From Citrobacter enshiensis (GTDB lineage: Bacteria; Pseudomonadota; Gammaproteobacteria; Enterobacterales; Enterobacteriaceae): a stretch of DNA of 64,000 nt. The stretch lies in assembly GCF_029338175.1 (NCBI RefSeq), contig NZ_CP119862.1:2418001-2482000 (forward strand), in the 5' to 3' direction. Positions 47,972 to 57,943 of the stretch are shown here, piece by piece (the first letter of the stretch is position 1; every line of letters begins with the position of its first letter). Position numbers and translations under genes: made by a program. Under the pieces are notes generated by a model. The model searched no databases. It was not told the origin of the DNA and saw only the letters and a list, made by a program, of their open reading frames with translations.

Positions 47972-47998
47972 AAAGCCAGCCCATCATGGGCTGGCTTT
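47972..47998 (-). terminator. Terminator of the porin gene
   Basis: A perfect 12-bp stem (47972-47983 with 47987-47998) with a 3-nt loop, followed by TTTTTCTC on the minus strand, 21 bp past the porin stop. A strong intrinsic terminator. Confidence 0.85.
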
Positions 47999-48018
47999 GA
48001 TTTCAGGCTACAACAAAA

Positions 48019-49125
48019 TTAGAACTGGTAGGTCAGGCCTACAGCCACGATGTCGTCGGTGCTTACGCCAGCATGCTTGGTGAAGTTGTTGTCATCCAGC
48101 AGGTTGATTTTGTAATCAACGAAGGTAGACATGTTTTTGTTGAAGTAGTAGGTCGCGCCCACGTCAACGTATTCAACCAGATCCTGATCGCCCCAGGCAC
48201 CCAGATCCTTACCTTTGGATTTCAGGTAAGCCACGGACGGACGCAGACCGAAGTCGAACTGATACTGAGCAACCACTTCAAAGTTCTGTGCTTTGTTCGC
48301 GATATAGTCATCGCCAAACACAGTCATGTTGCGGGTTTCAGAGTAGGTAGTTGCCAGGTAGATGTTGTTCGCATCGTATTTCAGGCCAGCAGCCCATACT
48401 TCCGCGGTGTCGCCGTCGGCGTTCAGAGTGTCGGTACGGCCATAGGCGACCTGACCATCAGTACGGTCAGATTTTGCATAGGTAGCACCGATGCCGAAGC
48501 CTTCGTACTCATAGGTAGTAGACAGACCAAAACCGTCGCCGTTAGATTCGACTGCATCACGGCCTTTTGGATTTGTAGCGCTTGCGCTATCGTTTTTGCC
48601 CTGGTACTGAGCAGCAAAGTTCAGGCCGTCAACCAGACCGAAGAAATCGTTGTTACGGTAAGTTGCAACGCCAGTAGTACGGCTGGTCATGAACACGTCA
48701 GTCTGGGTCCAGGTATCACCACCGAACTCAGGCAGAACGTCGGTCCATGCGCCGATGTCGTACGCTACGCCGTAGTTACGGCCGTAGTCTAAAGAACCGT
48801 ATTCAGCGAATTTCAGACCAGCGAATGCCAGACGGGTTTTGTCGCTGTTTGAAGCATTGGTGGATTCGGTACGGTTACCTTTAAATTCATATTCCCACTG
48901 GCCAAAACCAACCAGTTGGTCATTGATCTGCGTTTCGCCTTTAAAGCCGGTACGCACGTAAGTTTTGTCGCCATCTTTGCTGGTGTCATCAGAGAAATAA
49001 TGCTGAGCGTGTACTTTACCGTACAGATCCAGTTTGTTGCCGTCTTTGTTATAAATCTCTGCTGCGTTTACTGCACCTGCTGCCAACAGGGTAGTCACTG
49101 CCACTGCAACTAATTTAAGTTTCAT
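48019..49125 (-). CDS. ompD: General porin of the OmpD/NmpC type
   Basis: 368 residues from ATG 49125 (AAGGA upstream; a TTG at 49131 is not needed). Signal peptide (cleavage near VNA-AEI), mature [20 protein letters not shown], and C-terminal Phe (VGLTYQF) needed for BAM assembly. It follows E. coli NmpC/Salmonella OmpD closely, differing mainly in the surface loops at about 175-190 and 220-235. It forms a trimeric outer-membrane channel. The same position beside smvA and yddG is seen for Salmonella ompD. Confidence 0.88.
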   Translation of the reverse strand: MKLKLVAVAVTTLLAAGAVNAAEIYNKDGNKLDLYGKVHAQHYFSDDTSKDGDKTYVRTGFKGETQINDQLVGFGQWEYEFKGNRTESTNASNSDKTRLAFAGLKFAEYGSLDYGRNYGVAYDIGAWTDVLPEFGGDTWTQTDVFMTSRTTGVATYRNNDFFGLVDGLNFAAQYQGKNDSASATNPKGRDAVESNGDGFGLSTTYEYEGFGIGATYAKSDRTDGQVAYGRTDTLNADGDTAEVWAAGLKYDANNIYLATTYSETRNMTVFGDDYIANKAQNFEVVAQYQFDFGLRPSVAYLKSKGKDLGAWGDQDLVEYVDVGATYYFNKNMSTFVDYKINLLDDNNFTKHAGVSTDDIVAVGLTYQF

Positions 49126-49696
49126 GCTCAATAATCCTTATAATTTTCTTAGTGTGTTTCCTAAACCATTTCTAAACGAACCCGCCTAGTCAATGGCAGA
49201 CCATTTTTAAATTACGCGGTGGTATAAGTTCAATAATAAGTTTCATAATATTACTAAATATTTACAGTTATGTGATCCAGATCTACATAATAGAGCTGAA
49301 AAAATTAGTTGAAATTAGGAACTTACTGAATAGATATATTTACGAGAGGGACTATATCTGTATTTATTGTTTGATATTCGTTAGTTGCCAGAGCTGACTA
49401 TATGCATGAATACAGTTTCGCTTGAGCATAAAATGCTTAATGTTAGCAAAAAATAATCATCTCGATAACATATTTAACACAAAAGAAAATGAGTGCATAC
49501 AATTTGTTCATGTGACGCCAAAATGAACAGCAGGCATGGTATTAACGGTATGGCAATAAAACGGTAAAAAGGCAAATAAGAATTTTCTAAGCGCAGGTCA
49601 TGCTCGCAATAATTGCCAGAAATGAATTTGTAACAAGGAATAGGCTATCGGGTCGTTTTTCATCCAGTGGATGATATTAAGACCCGATGACTGGCG
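49126..49696. promoter_or_regulatory. AT-rich intergenic region, porin promoter side and yddG 3' side
   Basis: 570 bp with no credible gene. The porin leader and promoter lie near 49126-49300. TGTGATCCAGATCTACA (49271-49287) has a good left half of a CRP site but a poor right half. A hairpin ATCGGGT ... ACCCGAT at about 49649-49687, enclosing CATCCAGTGGATG, precedes the yddG stop and probably ends yddG. OmpD mRNA leaders are known sRNA targets in Salmonella; no sRNA gene is evident here. Confidence 0.45.
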
Positions 49697-50578
49697 TCAG
49701 GCACGGCGTGTTGCCAGCCAGCAGAGCAGTGAACCGACGCACACCATAATAGCGCCTTGCCAGAACGAAAATGAAAGCGGGGCGCTTAAAAGAACCGCAG
49801 CCAGCGCAGACGACATTACGGGGGTGAAATAAGAACCCACGGCCATGATGGTGACATTTCCGTGCAAAATTCCAACATTCCATGCCGCGTAGGCAAACCC
49901 TAACGTTAATGCCGCCGAAAATAGCTTGATAGTGACGGGAAGAGTGAAATGCATTTCAGGTTGAGGTGTCAATAAATAGTGAACCCATAAACTTGCGGCA
50001 GTGAGCAAAACAAAGACCGTGATTCCGTTAAATCCCCGGGCATATTTATTGGTGACCGTACAATACGTCGCCCAAATAAACGCCCCCAGAAAGGCGAGAA
50101 AATAGCTTAATGGGCTGGTGGCGACATTGCTTATTATTTCACCAGGATTGAGTCCATTTTCACCGCCTAATACCCAACAGACACCGGTCAACGCCACAAT
50201 TAATCCAGGAATGACCAACCAGGTTGTTTTTTGTCCATTAAATAAAATGGCGAAAAGAATCGTCAGGCTGGGCCATAAATAGTTGACCATGCCGACCTCA
50301 ATGGCCTGATGCCGCGTCACCGCATAACCCAGCGACAGTGCCAGGCATATTTCGTAAGTAACGAAAAGGAAACTGCCAGCGATTAAATAACGAACAGGGA
50401 AGTGACGAATATTAGGAAAACCGACAGTAAAAATAAGCAACAGTCCGCTTAATGAATAGATCATTGCCGCGCCGCCCACCGGCCCAAGTCCTTCACTCAC
50501 GCCACGAATCAACCCCACCATGGTACTCCAGAGCACGATGGCAATCAGTCCAATTAGCGTTGCTTTTTTTCTCGTCAT
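49697..50578 (-). CDS. yddG: Aromatic amino acid exporter YddG
   Basis: 293 residues with ten membrane helices of the DMT superfamily, same length as E. coli YddG, which exports aromatic amino acids and has been linked to methyl viologen efflux in Salmonella together with the OmpD porin. Here the porin gene lies directly downstream on the same strand, which fits that link. Divergent from fdnG. Confidence 0.92.
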   Translation of the reverse strand: MTRKKATLIGLIAIVLWSTMVGLIRGVSEGLGPVGGAAMIYSLSGLLLIFTVGFPNIRHFPVRYLIAGSFLFVTYEICLALSLGYAVTRHQAIEVGMVNYLWPSLTILFAILFNGQKTTWLVIPGLIVALTGVCWVLGGENGLNPGEIISNVATSPLSYFLAFLGAFIWATYCTVTNKYARGFNGITVFVLLTAASLWVHYLLTPQPEMHFTLPVTIKLFSAALTLGFAYAAWNVGILHGNVTIMAVGSYFTPVMSSALAAVLLSAPLSFSFWQGAIMVCVGSLLCWLATRRA

Positions 50579-50669
50579 TCTGTTCGTCTGTCCTCGTTCC
50601 TATTCATTAAAGAAGCTGAAATTTATAGCACTTTTAAACTGTCGGGCGTTAATAAATCGTCCAGCCCAA

Positions 50670-50746
50670 TACTTCTTTGTGGGTATAAATGTTCGGCAAA
50701 CGGCACTATTTAGTAGCGGAACCGATTCGTTATTGATTTGACGCAA
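50670..50746 (+). promoter_or_regulatory. NarL and FNR sites of the fdnG promoter
   Basis: A NarL 7-2-7 site TACTTCT-TT-GTGGGTA occupies 50670-50685. An FNR-like site TTGAT-TTGA-CGCAA is at 50733-50746, with one good half. This agrees with E. coli fdn, which needs anaerobiosis and nitrate. Confidence 0.65.
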
Positions 50747-50811
50747 AAAAGATATGGTCATAGCTGTTAGTTTCGTCGCGAAGTTACATCCCTGTAAAAA
50801 AGAGGAAAGCA

Positions 50812-53800
50812 ATGGACGTCAGCCGCAGACAATTTTTTAAAATCTGCGCGGGCGGTATGGCAGGAACAACAGTCGCAGCGCTTGGTTTTGCACCTAAGTC
50901 TGCACTGGCTCAGGCGCGTAATTACAAACTGCTGCGCGCCAAAGAGATCCGAAACTCCTGCACATACTGTTCCGTGGGATGCGGGCTATTAATGTATAGC
51001 CTCGGAGATGGAGCCAAAAACGCGAAGGAAGCGATTTACCATATTGAAGGGGACCCGGACCATCCGGTAAGCCGTGGGGCATTATGTCCTAAAGGCGCGG
51101 GTCTGCTGGACTATGTTCACAGTGAAAACCGCCTGCGTTATCCACAATATCGCGCGGCGGGTTCAGACAAATGGCAGCGTATCAGTTGGGATGAGGCGTT
51201 CTCCCGTATCGCAAAACTGATGAAAGCTGACCGTGACGCCAACTTTATTGAAAAGAACGAGCAGGGCGTCACCGTCAACCGCTGGTTGTCTACCGGGATG
51301 CTTTGCGCCTCTGCGGCAAGTAATGAAACCGGTATGCTGACGCAAAAATTTGTGCGCTCTCTCGGCATGCTGGCAGTCGACAACCAGGCACGCGTCTGAC
51401 ACGGACCAACGGTAGCAAGTCTTGCTCCAACATTTGGTCGCGGTGCGATGACCAACCACTGGGTTGATATCAAAAACGCCAACGTCGTGATGGTGATGGG
51501 CGGTAACGCCGCTGAAGCACATCCGGTGGGATTCCGCTGGGCGATGGAAGCGAAGAATAATAATGATGCGACATTAATTGTTGTCGATCCTCGCTTTACG
51601 CGTACAGCGTCGGTTGCAGATATCTATGCGCCGATCCGTTCCGGTACGGACATTACGTTCCTGTCTGGCGTTCTGCTGTACCTGATCGAAAATCAGAAAA
51701 TCAACGCGGAGTACGTGAAGCATTACACCAACGCCAGCCTGCTGGTACGGGATGATTTTGCTTTCGACGACGGCCTGTTTAGCGGCTACGACGCGAAAAA
51801 ACGTCAGTATGATAAGTCATCATGGAACTATCAGTTCGATGAAAACGGCTATGCAAAACGTGATGACACGCTGAGTCACCCGCGCTGCGTGTGGAACTTG
51901 CTCAAACAGCACGTTTCCCGTTATACGCCGGATGTGGTGGAAAACATCTGCGGTACGCCAAAAGCCGATTTCCTGAAAGTGTGTGAAGTGTTAGCCTCCA
52001 CCAGCGCGGCCGACCGTACGACCACCTTCCTTTATGCATTGGGGTGGACGCAACACACCGTCGGGGCGCAGAACATTCGTACGATGGCGATGATCCAGTT
52101 GCTGCTCGGCAACATGGGCATGGCTGGCGGCGGCGTGAACGCCTTGCGCGGTCACTCCAACATTCAGGGCTTAACGGATTTAGGTCTTCTTTCTACCAGT
52201 CTGAGCGGTTATCTGACGCTGCCGTCAGAGAAACAGACCGATCTGCAAACCTATCTGCAGGCCAACACGCCGAAAGCGACGCTGGCCGACCAGGTGAACT
52301 ACTGGGGCAACTATCCGAAGTTTTTCGTCAGCCTGATGAAATCGTTCTACGGCGACGCGGCGCAAAAAGAGAATGACTGGGGATTTGAGTGGCTGCCGAA
52401 ATGGGATCAGTCCTACGACGTCATTAAATACTTCAACATGATGGATAGCGGTAAAGTGACCGGCTACATCTGTCAGGGCTTCAACCCGGTGGCGTCCTTC
52501 CCGGACAAAAACAAAGTGGTGCAATCCCTGAGTAAGTTGAAGTACATGGTCGTTATCGATCCGCTGGTGACAGAGACTTCAACGTTCTGGCAGAACCACG
52601 GCGAGTCAAACGATGTCGACCCGGCGTCGATTCAGACCGAAGTGTTCCGTCTGCCGTCCACCTGTTTTGCGGAAGAAGATGGCTCGATTGCCAACTCCGG
52701 TCGCTGGCTGCAGTGGCACTGGAAAGGCCAGGATGCGCCGGGCGAAGCCCGCAATGACGGCGAAATTCTGGCGGGTATTTACCATTGTCTGCGCGATCTC
52801 TACCGCAACGAAGGCGGTAAAGGCGTAGAGCCGCTGCTGAAAATGAGCTGGAACTACAAGCAGCCAGACCATCCGGAATCCGAAGAGGTCGCCAAAGAAA
52901 ACAACGGCTATGCGCTGGCCGATCTCTATGACGCCAACGGTGTGCTGATCGCGAAGAAAGGTCAGCTACTGAGCAGTTTTGCTCAGCTGCGCGATGACGG
53001 TACCACGGCCTCCTCCTGCTGGATTTATACCGGTAGCTGGACGGAGCAGGGCAACCAGATGGCCAACCGTGACAACGCCGATCCGTCTGGCCTCGGTAAC
53101 ACGTTAGGTTGGGCCTGGGCGTGGCCGCTGAACCGCCGCGTGCTGTATAACCGCGCTTCCGCCGATCCACAGGGTAAACCGTGGGATCCGAAACGGATGC
53201 TGATCCAGTGGAACGGCGCGAAATGGACGGGTAACGATATTCCGGACTTCAATACTGCTCCACCGGGCAGCGCAACCGGGCCGTTTATCATGCAGCCGGA
53301 AGGGCTGGGACGTCTGTTCGCGATTGATAAAATGGCGGAAGGACCGTTCCCGGAACACTATGAGCCGGTTGAAACGCCGCTGGGAACCAACCCGCTGCAT
53401 CCGAACGTCATTTCCAATCCGGCGGTGCGTTTGTATGAAGAAGATGCCTTGCGCCTGGGTAAAAAGGACGAGTTCCCGTATGTCGGTACCACCTACCGTC
53501 TGACGGAACATTTCCACACCTGGACCAAGCACGCATTGCTGAATGCCATCGCCCAGCCAGAGCAGTTTGTGGAAATCAGCGAAACACTGGCCGCCGCGAA
53601 GGGTATCGCCAACGGTGACTACGTGAAAGTCAGCAGCAAGCGCGGATTTATTCGTGCCGTTGCGGTGGTCACACGCCGTCTGCGCACCTTGCAGGTTAAC
53701 GGTCAGCAGGTTGAAACGGTGGGTATCCCGATTCACTGGGGCTTTGAAGGGGTCGCGCGTAAAGGCTATATCGCCAACACTCTGACGCCGAACGTCGGTG

Positions 53801-53859
53801 ATGCAAACTCGCAAACGCCGGAATACAAAGCGTTTTTAGTTAACATCGAGAAGGCGTAA
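50812..53859 (+). CDS. fdnG: Formate dehydrogenase N alpha subunit FdnG (selenoprotein)
   Basis: 1015 residues when the in-frame TGA at 51397-51399 is read as selenocysteine, codon 196, the same position as in E. coli FdnG. A twin-arginine signal ([13 protein letters not shown]) exports the folded subunit. The [4Fe-4S] motif is CTYCSVGCG; the rest is the bis-MGD molybdopterin fold. It oxidises formate to CO2 in the periplasm and feeds electrons through FdnH and FdnI to menaquinone for nitrate respiration. Automated annotation may split it into two genes; that would be wrong. Confidence 0.96.
51397..51436 (+). promoter_or_regulatory. Bacterial SECIS element in fdnG
   Basis: Directly after the UGA, AGCAAG (51414-51419) and CTTGCT (51421-51426) form a hairpin tip with an AGUCU-type loop, like the GGUCU loop of fdhF that SelB binds. 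The distance from the UGA to the loop (about 22 nt) is right. Confidence 0.8.
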
Positions 53860-53872
53860 GGGAGGCGAACAT

Positions 53873-54757
53873 ATGTCTTTGGAAACGCAGGACATCATCA
53901 AACGGTCCGCAACAAACGCCATCACGCCGCCTCCCCAGGCGCGTGATTACAAGGCTGAAGTCGCCAAACTGATCGACGTTTCCACCTGCATAGGCTGTAA
54001 AGCCTGCCAGGTGGCGTGTTCGGAGTGGAACGACATTCGCGATGAGGTTGGGCATTGTGTTGGGGTGTATGACAACCCTGCCGATCTGAGCGCGAAATCC
54101 TGGACGGTGATGCGCTTTAGCGAAACCGAGCAAAACGGCAAGCTGGAGTGGTTGATCCGTAAAGACGGCTGTATGCACTGTGAAGATCCGGGCTGTCTGA
54201 AGGCGTGCCCGTCTGCCGGGGCAATCATCCAGTACGCTAACGGGATTGTTGATTTTCAGTCTGAACACTGCATTGGCTGTGGCTACTGCATTGCCGGGTG
54301 TCCGTTTAATGTACCGCGCCTCAATAAAGAGGATAACCGCGTCTATAAATGTACACTCTGCGTCGATCGCGTCAGTGTCGGCCAGGAGCCTGCGTGCGTG
54401 AAAACGTGCCCGACGGGGGCGATTCATTTCGGCACCAAGCAAGAGATGCTGGAAATGGCCGAGCAGCGCGTGGAAAAACTCAAAGCGCGTGGGTACGAAC
54501 ATGCCGGTGTTTATAACCCACAGGGTGTGGGTGGGACACACGTGATGTATGTACTGCATCATGCTAACCAGCCAGAGTTGTATCACGGTTTGCCGAAGGA
54601 CCCGAAAGTCGACACCTCAATCAACCTGTGGAAAGGGGCGTTGAAACCGTTGGCGGCAGCAGGGTTTATCGCCACCTTCGCCGGACTGATTTACCACTAC
54701 ATTGGTATTGGCCCGAACAAAGAAGTGGACGACGAAGAGGAGGATCATCATGAGTAA
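53873..54757 (+). CDS. fdnH: Formate dehydrogenase N beta subunit FdnH
   Basis: 294 residues. Four ferredoxin-type cysteine sets are visible: [42 protein letters not shown] and [20 protein letters not shown]. One membrane helix near 255-275 ([19 protein letters not shown]) anchors it facing the periplasm. It starts 13 bp after fdnG and overlaps fdnI by 8 bp. Confidence 0.95.
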   Translation: MSLETQDIIKRSATNAITPPPQARDYKAEVAKLIDVSTCIGCKACQVACSEWNDIRDEVGHCVGVYDNPADLSAKSWTVMRFSETEQNGKLEWLIRKDGCMHCEDPGCLKACPSAGAIIQYANGIVDFQSEHCIGCGYCIAGCPFNVPRLNKEDNRVYKCTLCVDRVSVGQEPACVKTCPTGAIHFGTKQEMLEMAEQRVEKLKARGYEHAGVYNPQGVGGTHVMYVLHHANQPELYHGLPKDPKVDTSINLWKGALKPLAAAGFIATFAGLIYHYIGIGPNKEVDDEEEDHHE

Positions 54758-55403
54758 GTCAAAAATGATAGTGCGCACGAAATTTATCGACCGCGCCTGT
54801 CACTGGACGGTGGTGATCTGTTTCTTCCTGGTGGCGCTGTCGGGAATTTCGTTTTTCTTCCCAACGCTGCAATGGCTGACGCAAACCTTCGGTACGCCGC
54901 AGATGGGGCGCATTCTGCACCCGTTCTTCGGCATCGCGATCTTCGTCGCGCTGATGTTTATGTTCTTTCGTTTTGTACAACACAACATCCCGGATAAGAA
55001 AGACATTCCGTGGCTGAAGAATATTGTGGAAGTGCTGAAGGGCAATGAACACAAAGTGGCGGACGTGGGTAAGTATAACGCCGGGCAGAAAATGATGTTC
55101 TGGTCGATCATGAGCATGATTTTCGTTCTGCTGGTGACCGGCGTCATTATCTGGCGTCCGTACTTCGCGCAGTTCTTCCCGATGCAGGTGGTGCGTTACA
55201 GCCTGCTGATCCACGCGGCGGCGGGCATTATTCTGATGCACGCCATCCTCATCCATATGTACATGGCATTCTGGGTGAAAGGTTCGATCAAAGGCATGGT
55301 CGAAGGGAAGGTCAGCCGTCGCTGGGCGAAGAAACACCATCCGCGCTGGTATCGCGACGTCGAGAAAGCCGAAGCCAAAAAAGAGAGTGAAGAAGGGTTA
55401 TAA
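54750..55403 (+). CDS. fdnI: Formate dehydrogenase N gamma subunit FdnI (cytochrome b556)
   Basis: 217 residues from ATG 54750, identical in length to E. coli FdnI; an upstream frame to 54702 is inside fdnH. Four membrane helices with histidines for two b hemes ([29 protein letters not shown]). It passes electrons to menaquinone, giving a redox loop with nitrate reductase. Confidence 0.95.
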   Translation: MSKSKMIVRTKFIDRACHWTVVICFFLVALSGISFFFPTLQWLTQTFGTPQMGRILHPFFGIAIFVALMFMFFRFVQHNIPDKKDIPWLKNIVEVLKGNEHKVADVGKYNAGQKMMFWSIMSMIFVLLVTGVIIWRPYFAQFFPMQVVRYSLLIHAAAGIILMHAILIHMYMAFWVKGSIKGMVEGKVSRRWAKKHHPRWYRDVEKAEAKKESEEGL

Positions 55404-55424
55404 TCTCTTTTGACTCTATACAGT

Positions 55425-55454
55425 AAAAATGGCGCTGAAAAAGGCGCCATTTTT
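55425..55454 (+). terminator. Terminator of the fdnGHI operon
   Basis: AAAAATGGCGC (55425-55435) pairs with GCGCCATTTTT (55444-55454) and runs into a T-tract, 21 bp after fdnI. A clear intrinsic terminator. Confidence 0.85.
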
Positions 55455-55475
55455 TTATCAAACACGGAGGTTATC

Positions 55476-55946
55476 ATGCACACACGTCCTTCATCCAGGC
55501 TCATTGTTCTGAGTTCTGATAACCGGGTACTTCTGTTTCGTTTTGAGCATACAAATGATGCGCTGGCTGGACGGTCATATTGGGCAACACCTGGCGGTGG
55601 GCTGGAAAGTGCCGAATCATTTGAAGAGGCAGCATTAAGGGAATTATATGAAGAAACCGGAATCTTACGCGAATTTGCGGGACCGCAGATAGCCAAAAGA
55701 AGCTTCACGATGATGTTACCCAGTGGAGAAAGCGTTATTGCTGATGAGCGTTTCTTTTTGATTCGTGTTGAAGGTAAAGAGGCCGAATTTTCTGGCTGGA
55801 GCAACCATGAAAAGGCCGTTATCGGCGATCACCGCTGGTGGTCATTAAATGAGTTACGCCATACAGAGGATACGGTGTATCCACTGGATTTGGTGATTGA
55901 TATCCTTTTGCAGCAAGAAATCCAGGCTCCGGGCCTTAACGATTGA
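55476..55946 (+). CDS. NUDIX hydrolase
   Basis: 156 residues from ATG 55476 (GGAGG upstream). The NUDIX box is complete: Gly-x5-Glu-x7-Arg-Glu-Leu-x-Glu-Glu-x-Gly-Ile in the segment from GGLESAESFEEAALREL to EETGI. It hydrolyses a nucleoside diphosphate linked to some other group; the substrate cannot be told. K-12 has no such gene between fdnI and yddM. It ends immediately before the convergent higA. Confidence 0.88.
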   Translation: MHTRPSSRLIVLSSDNRVLLFRFEHTNDALAGRSYWATPGGGLESAESFEEAALRELYEETGILREFAGPQIAKRSFTMMLPSGESVIADERFFLIRVEGKEAEFSGWSNHEKAVIGDHRWWSLNELRHTEDTVYPLDLVIDILLQQEIQAPGLND

Positions 55947-56231
55947 TTATTGCGCTGCCAGATGACGGAGCCTTGAAATATCAACGGTTTTTTCGGCTTC
56001 TGTCAGACTCCAGGCGGTTTGCAGATTCAGCCACATTTGCGGTGAGCTGCCGATCACCACGGAGAGCTTAATCGCCATTTCTGGGGTTAGCGCCGCTTTT
56101 CCGGTTAGCAACCGGCTTGCTGTAGAGGGAGCAATGTCCATTGCTCTGGCAAATTCGCGCAGACTGACGTTAAGTTCGTTCAGCGCTTCCTGAATAATGT
56201 CTCCCGGGCGGGGATGATTTGCCATTTTCAT
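55947..56231 (-). CDS. higA: HigA-type antitoxin (YddM)
   Basis: 94 residues, collinear with E. coli YddM. XRE helix-turn-helix ([21 protein letters not shown]) of the HigA family. In E. coli K-12 yddM appears without a toxin; here the toxin gene precedes it and overlaps by 4 bp (ATGA), giving the usual higBA order. Expected to bind HigB and repress its own promoter. Confidence 0.9.
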   Translation of the reverse strand: MKMANHPRPGDIIQEALNELNVSLREFARAMDIAPSTASRLLTGKAALTPEMAIKLSVVIGSSPQMWLNLQTAWSLTEAEKTVDISRLRHLAAQ

Positions 56232-56518
56232 GCGTGATAGTCCTCGTAATCCAGTAGGTATGCATCGCCATTGACGAACTCAAAGGTTATTCGCCAGTTC
56301 CCCGAGACAGATATCGCCCAAACGCCATCACGATCGCCGCTCAACGGGTGCAGCCTGTAGCCAGGCATGTCGATATCGTTAATATGGCAGGCGGCATCAA
56401 TAACAGCGAGACGGTGACGCAATCGTTTTACCTGCGTTGCCAGAACGCCTGACGTGCGCCCATGAAGAAACAAGTCACGCAATCCCTTGTGTCTGAAACT
56501 CATGATCATCCAAATCAT
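56228..56518 (-). CDS. higB: HigB-type toxin, RelE/ParE superfamily
   Basis: 96 residues from ATG 56518 (AGGA six bases upstream); ATG 56503 ([12 protein letters not shown]) gives 91 residues and is also possible. The RelE fold is seen in [38 protein letters not shown] and GNWRITFEF, with the basic and Trp-Arg residues expected for ribosome-dependent mRNA cleavage. Toxin precedes antitoxin, as in HigBA. Confidence 0.88.
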   Translation of the reverse strand: MIWMIMSFRHKGLRDLFLHGRTSGVLATQVKRLRHRLAVIDAACHINDIDMPGYRLHPLSGDRDGVWAISVSGNWRITFEFVNGDAYLLDYEDYHA

Positions 56519-56522
56519 TCTT

Positions 56523-56570
56523 GTTCCTTCAGGAGGAACGCTATCATTGTTGTTCCGTATGGCGCAACAA
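56523..56570. promoter_or_regulatory. Candidate higBA operator region
   Basis: Two inverted repeats lie just before higB: GTTCC/GGAAC (56523-56539) and TTGTTG/CAACAA (56547-56570, 12-nt spacer). Either could be a HigA binding site; short arms make this tentative. Confidence 0.3.
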
Positions 56571-56656
56571 CATTCGCTACGATGGTCGAAATTTTGTGGG
56601 GAACTCGTTTAAAGAGGAAGCAGGAGAGGATATTTGTGGAAAGCGCTTCGCAAAAC

Positions 56657-56689
56657 AAACGGCGACGAGCAGTAAAGCCGTCGCCGTTT
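56657..56689 (-). terminator. Terminator of adhP
   Basis: AAACGGCGACG (56657-56667) pairs with CGTCGCCGTTT (56679-56689), followed on the minus strand by TGTTTTGCG. It lies 6 bp past the adhP stop. Confidence 0.7.
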
Positions 56690-56694
56690 ACCGA

Positions 56695-57705
56695 TTAACG
56701 GCGGAAATCAATCACCATACGGCCACGAATCTGGCCTTGTTCCATCTCTTTAAAGATAGCGTTGATGTCGCCGATCGGACGCAGGGCCACTTTAGGCACC
56801 ACTTTGCCTTCTGCGGCAAACTGGAACGCTTCGGTCAGATCCTGACGCGTTCCCACCAGCGAACCGACCACCTGAATACCGTCCAGCACCAGACGTGGAA
56901 TATCCAGACTCATGGCTTCCGGTGGCAGACCAACGGCAACCACACGACCGCCAGCACGCACGGCATCAACCGCCGAGTTAAACGCCGCTTTCGCAACGGC
57001 AGTCACCACCGCTGCGTGTGCGCCGCCCGTTTTCTCCTGCACGATTTTCGCCGCATCGTCAGTGCGTGAATTGATGACCAGATCGGCGCCCATTTCTTTG
57101 GCGAGTTTCAGCTGTTCGTCGTTCACGTCGATGGCAATCACTTTGGCATTAAAGACGTTTTTCGCATACTGCAGTGCCAGGTTGCCCAGACCGCCGAGAC
57201 CGTAGACCGCAATCCACTGACCGGGTTTAATCTTCGCGATTTTCACGGCTTTATAGGTGGTGACGCCCGCACAGGTGATGCTACTTGCTGCGGCGGATTC
57301 CAGACCATCCGGTACTTTCACCGCATAATCCGCCACCACAATGCACTCTTCAGCCATACCGCCATCAACGCTGTAACCTGCGTTTTTGACGCTCCGGCAC
57401 AGCGTCTCGTTGCCGCTGTTACAGTATTCACAGTGACCACATCCTTCAAAAAACCATGCCACGCTTGCGCGGTCGCCTGGCTTAAGGGAGGTCACCCCTG
57501 GCCCAATAGCAGTGACAACGCCAATGCCTTCATGTCCCAGGATAACGCCGGTTTTGTCGCCAAAATCGCCGTTTTTAACATGGAGATCGGTATGACACAC
57601 ACCACAGCACTCCATTTTCAGAAGCGCTTCACCGTGTTGCAGCGAGCGTAGCGTTTTCTCAGTGATATCAACCTGATGATCTTTAGTGACAACAGCAGCC
57701 TTCAT
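56695..57705 (-). CDS. adhP: Ethanol-active zinc alcohol dehydrogenase AdhP
   Basis: 336 residues, same length as E. coli AdhP. Catalytic zinc residues CGVCHTD and GHEGIG, structural zinc cysteines [15 protein letters not shown], and nucleotide fold [15 protein letters not shown] are all present. It interconverts ethanol and acetaldehyde with NAD. A GGAG ribosome site precedes the ATG. Confidence 0.95.
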   Translation of the reverse strand: MKAAVVTKDHQVDITEKTLRSLQHGEALLKMECCGVCHTDLHVKNGDFGDKTGVILGHEGIGVVTAIGPGVTSLKPGDRASVAWFFEGCGHCEYCNSGNETLCRSVKNAGYSVDGGMAEECIVVADYAVKVPDGLESAAASSITCAGVTTYKAVKIAKIKPGQWIAVYGLGGLGNLALQYAKNVFNAKVIAIDVNDEQLKLAKEMGADLVINSRTDDAAKIVQEKTGGAHAAVVTAVAKAAFNSAVDAVRAGGRVVAVGLPPEAMSLDIPRLVLDGIQVVGSLVGTRQDLTEAFQFAAEGKVVPKVALRPIGDINAIFKEMEQGQIRGRMVIDFRR

Positions 57706-57943
57706 AGTCTTCTCCTTATCATGATGGTGAACTGCATAGCGAGTAAAGCGAGTGAGTCTTATTATCCTCTACCTCGTAAGGATTAATTTTTCTGATGATA
57801 TATGCAAGTGTGAAGAACGATAATTTACGTGTTTTAGCCTGTTTTAACCGTTCACGGACCTGTCAAAGCATAATAAATACTAATATTAATAGCTTGACGA
57901 GACTGGCGAGAAAGGGCACCTGGCCGGTGCCCTGATGTCATGC

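Noticed and set aside
48073-48792. 239-codon open frame antisense to the porin
   Set aside because: It is a shadow of the strongly biased porin codons, with no ribosome site and no recognisable protein features.
49271-49287. CRP site before the porin
   Set aside because: Only the left half TGTGA matches well; the right half is out of register by one base, so it is kept only as a remark.
51397-51399. In-frame stop splitting fdnG into two genes
   Set aside because: It is the selenocysteine UGA at codon 196, with a SECIS hairpin directly downstream and continuous homology on both sides.
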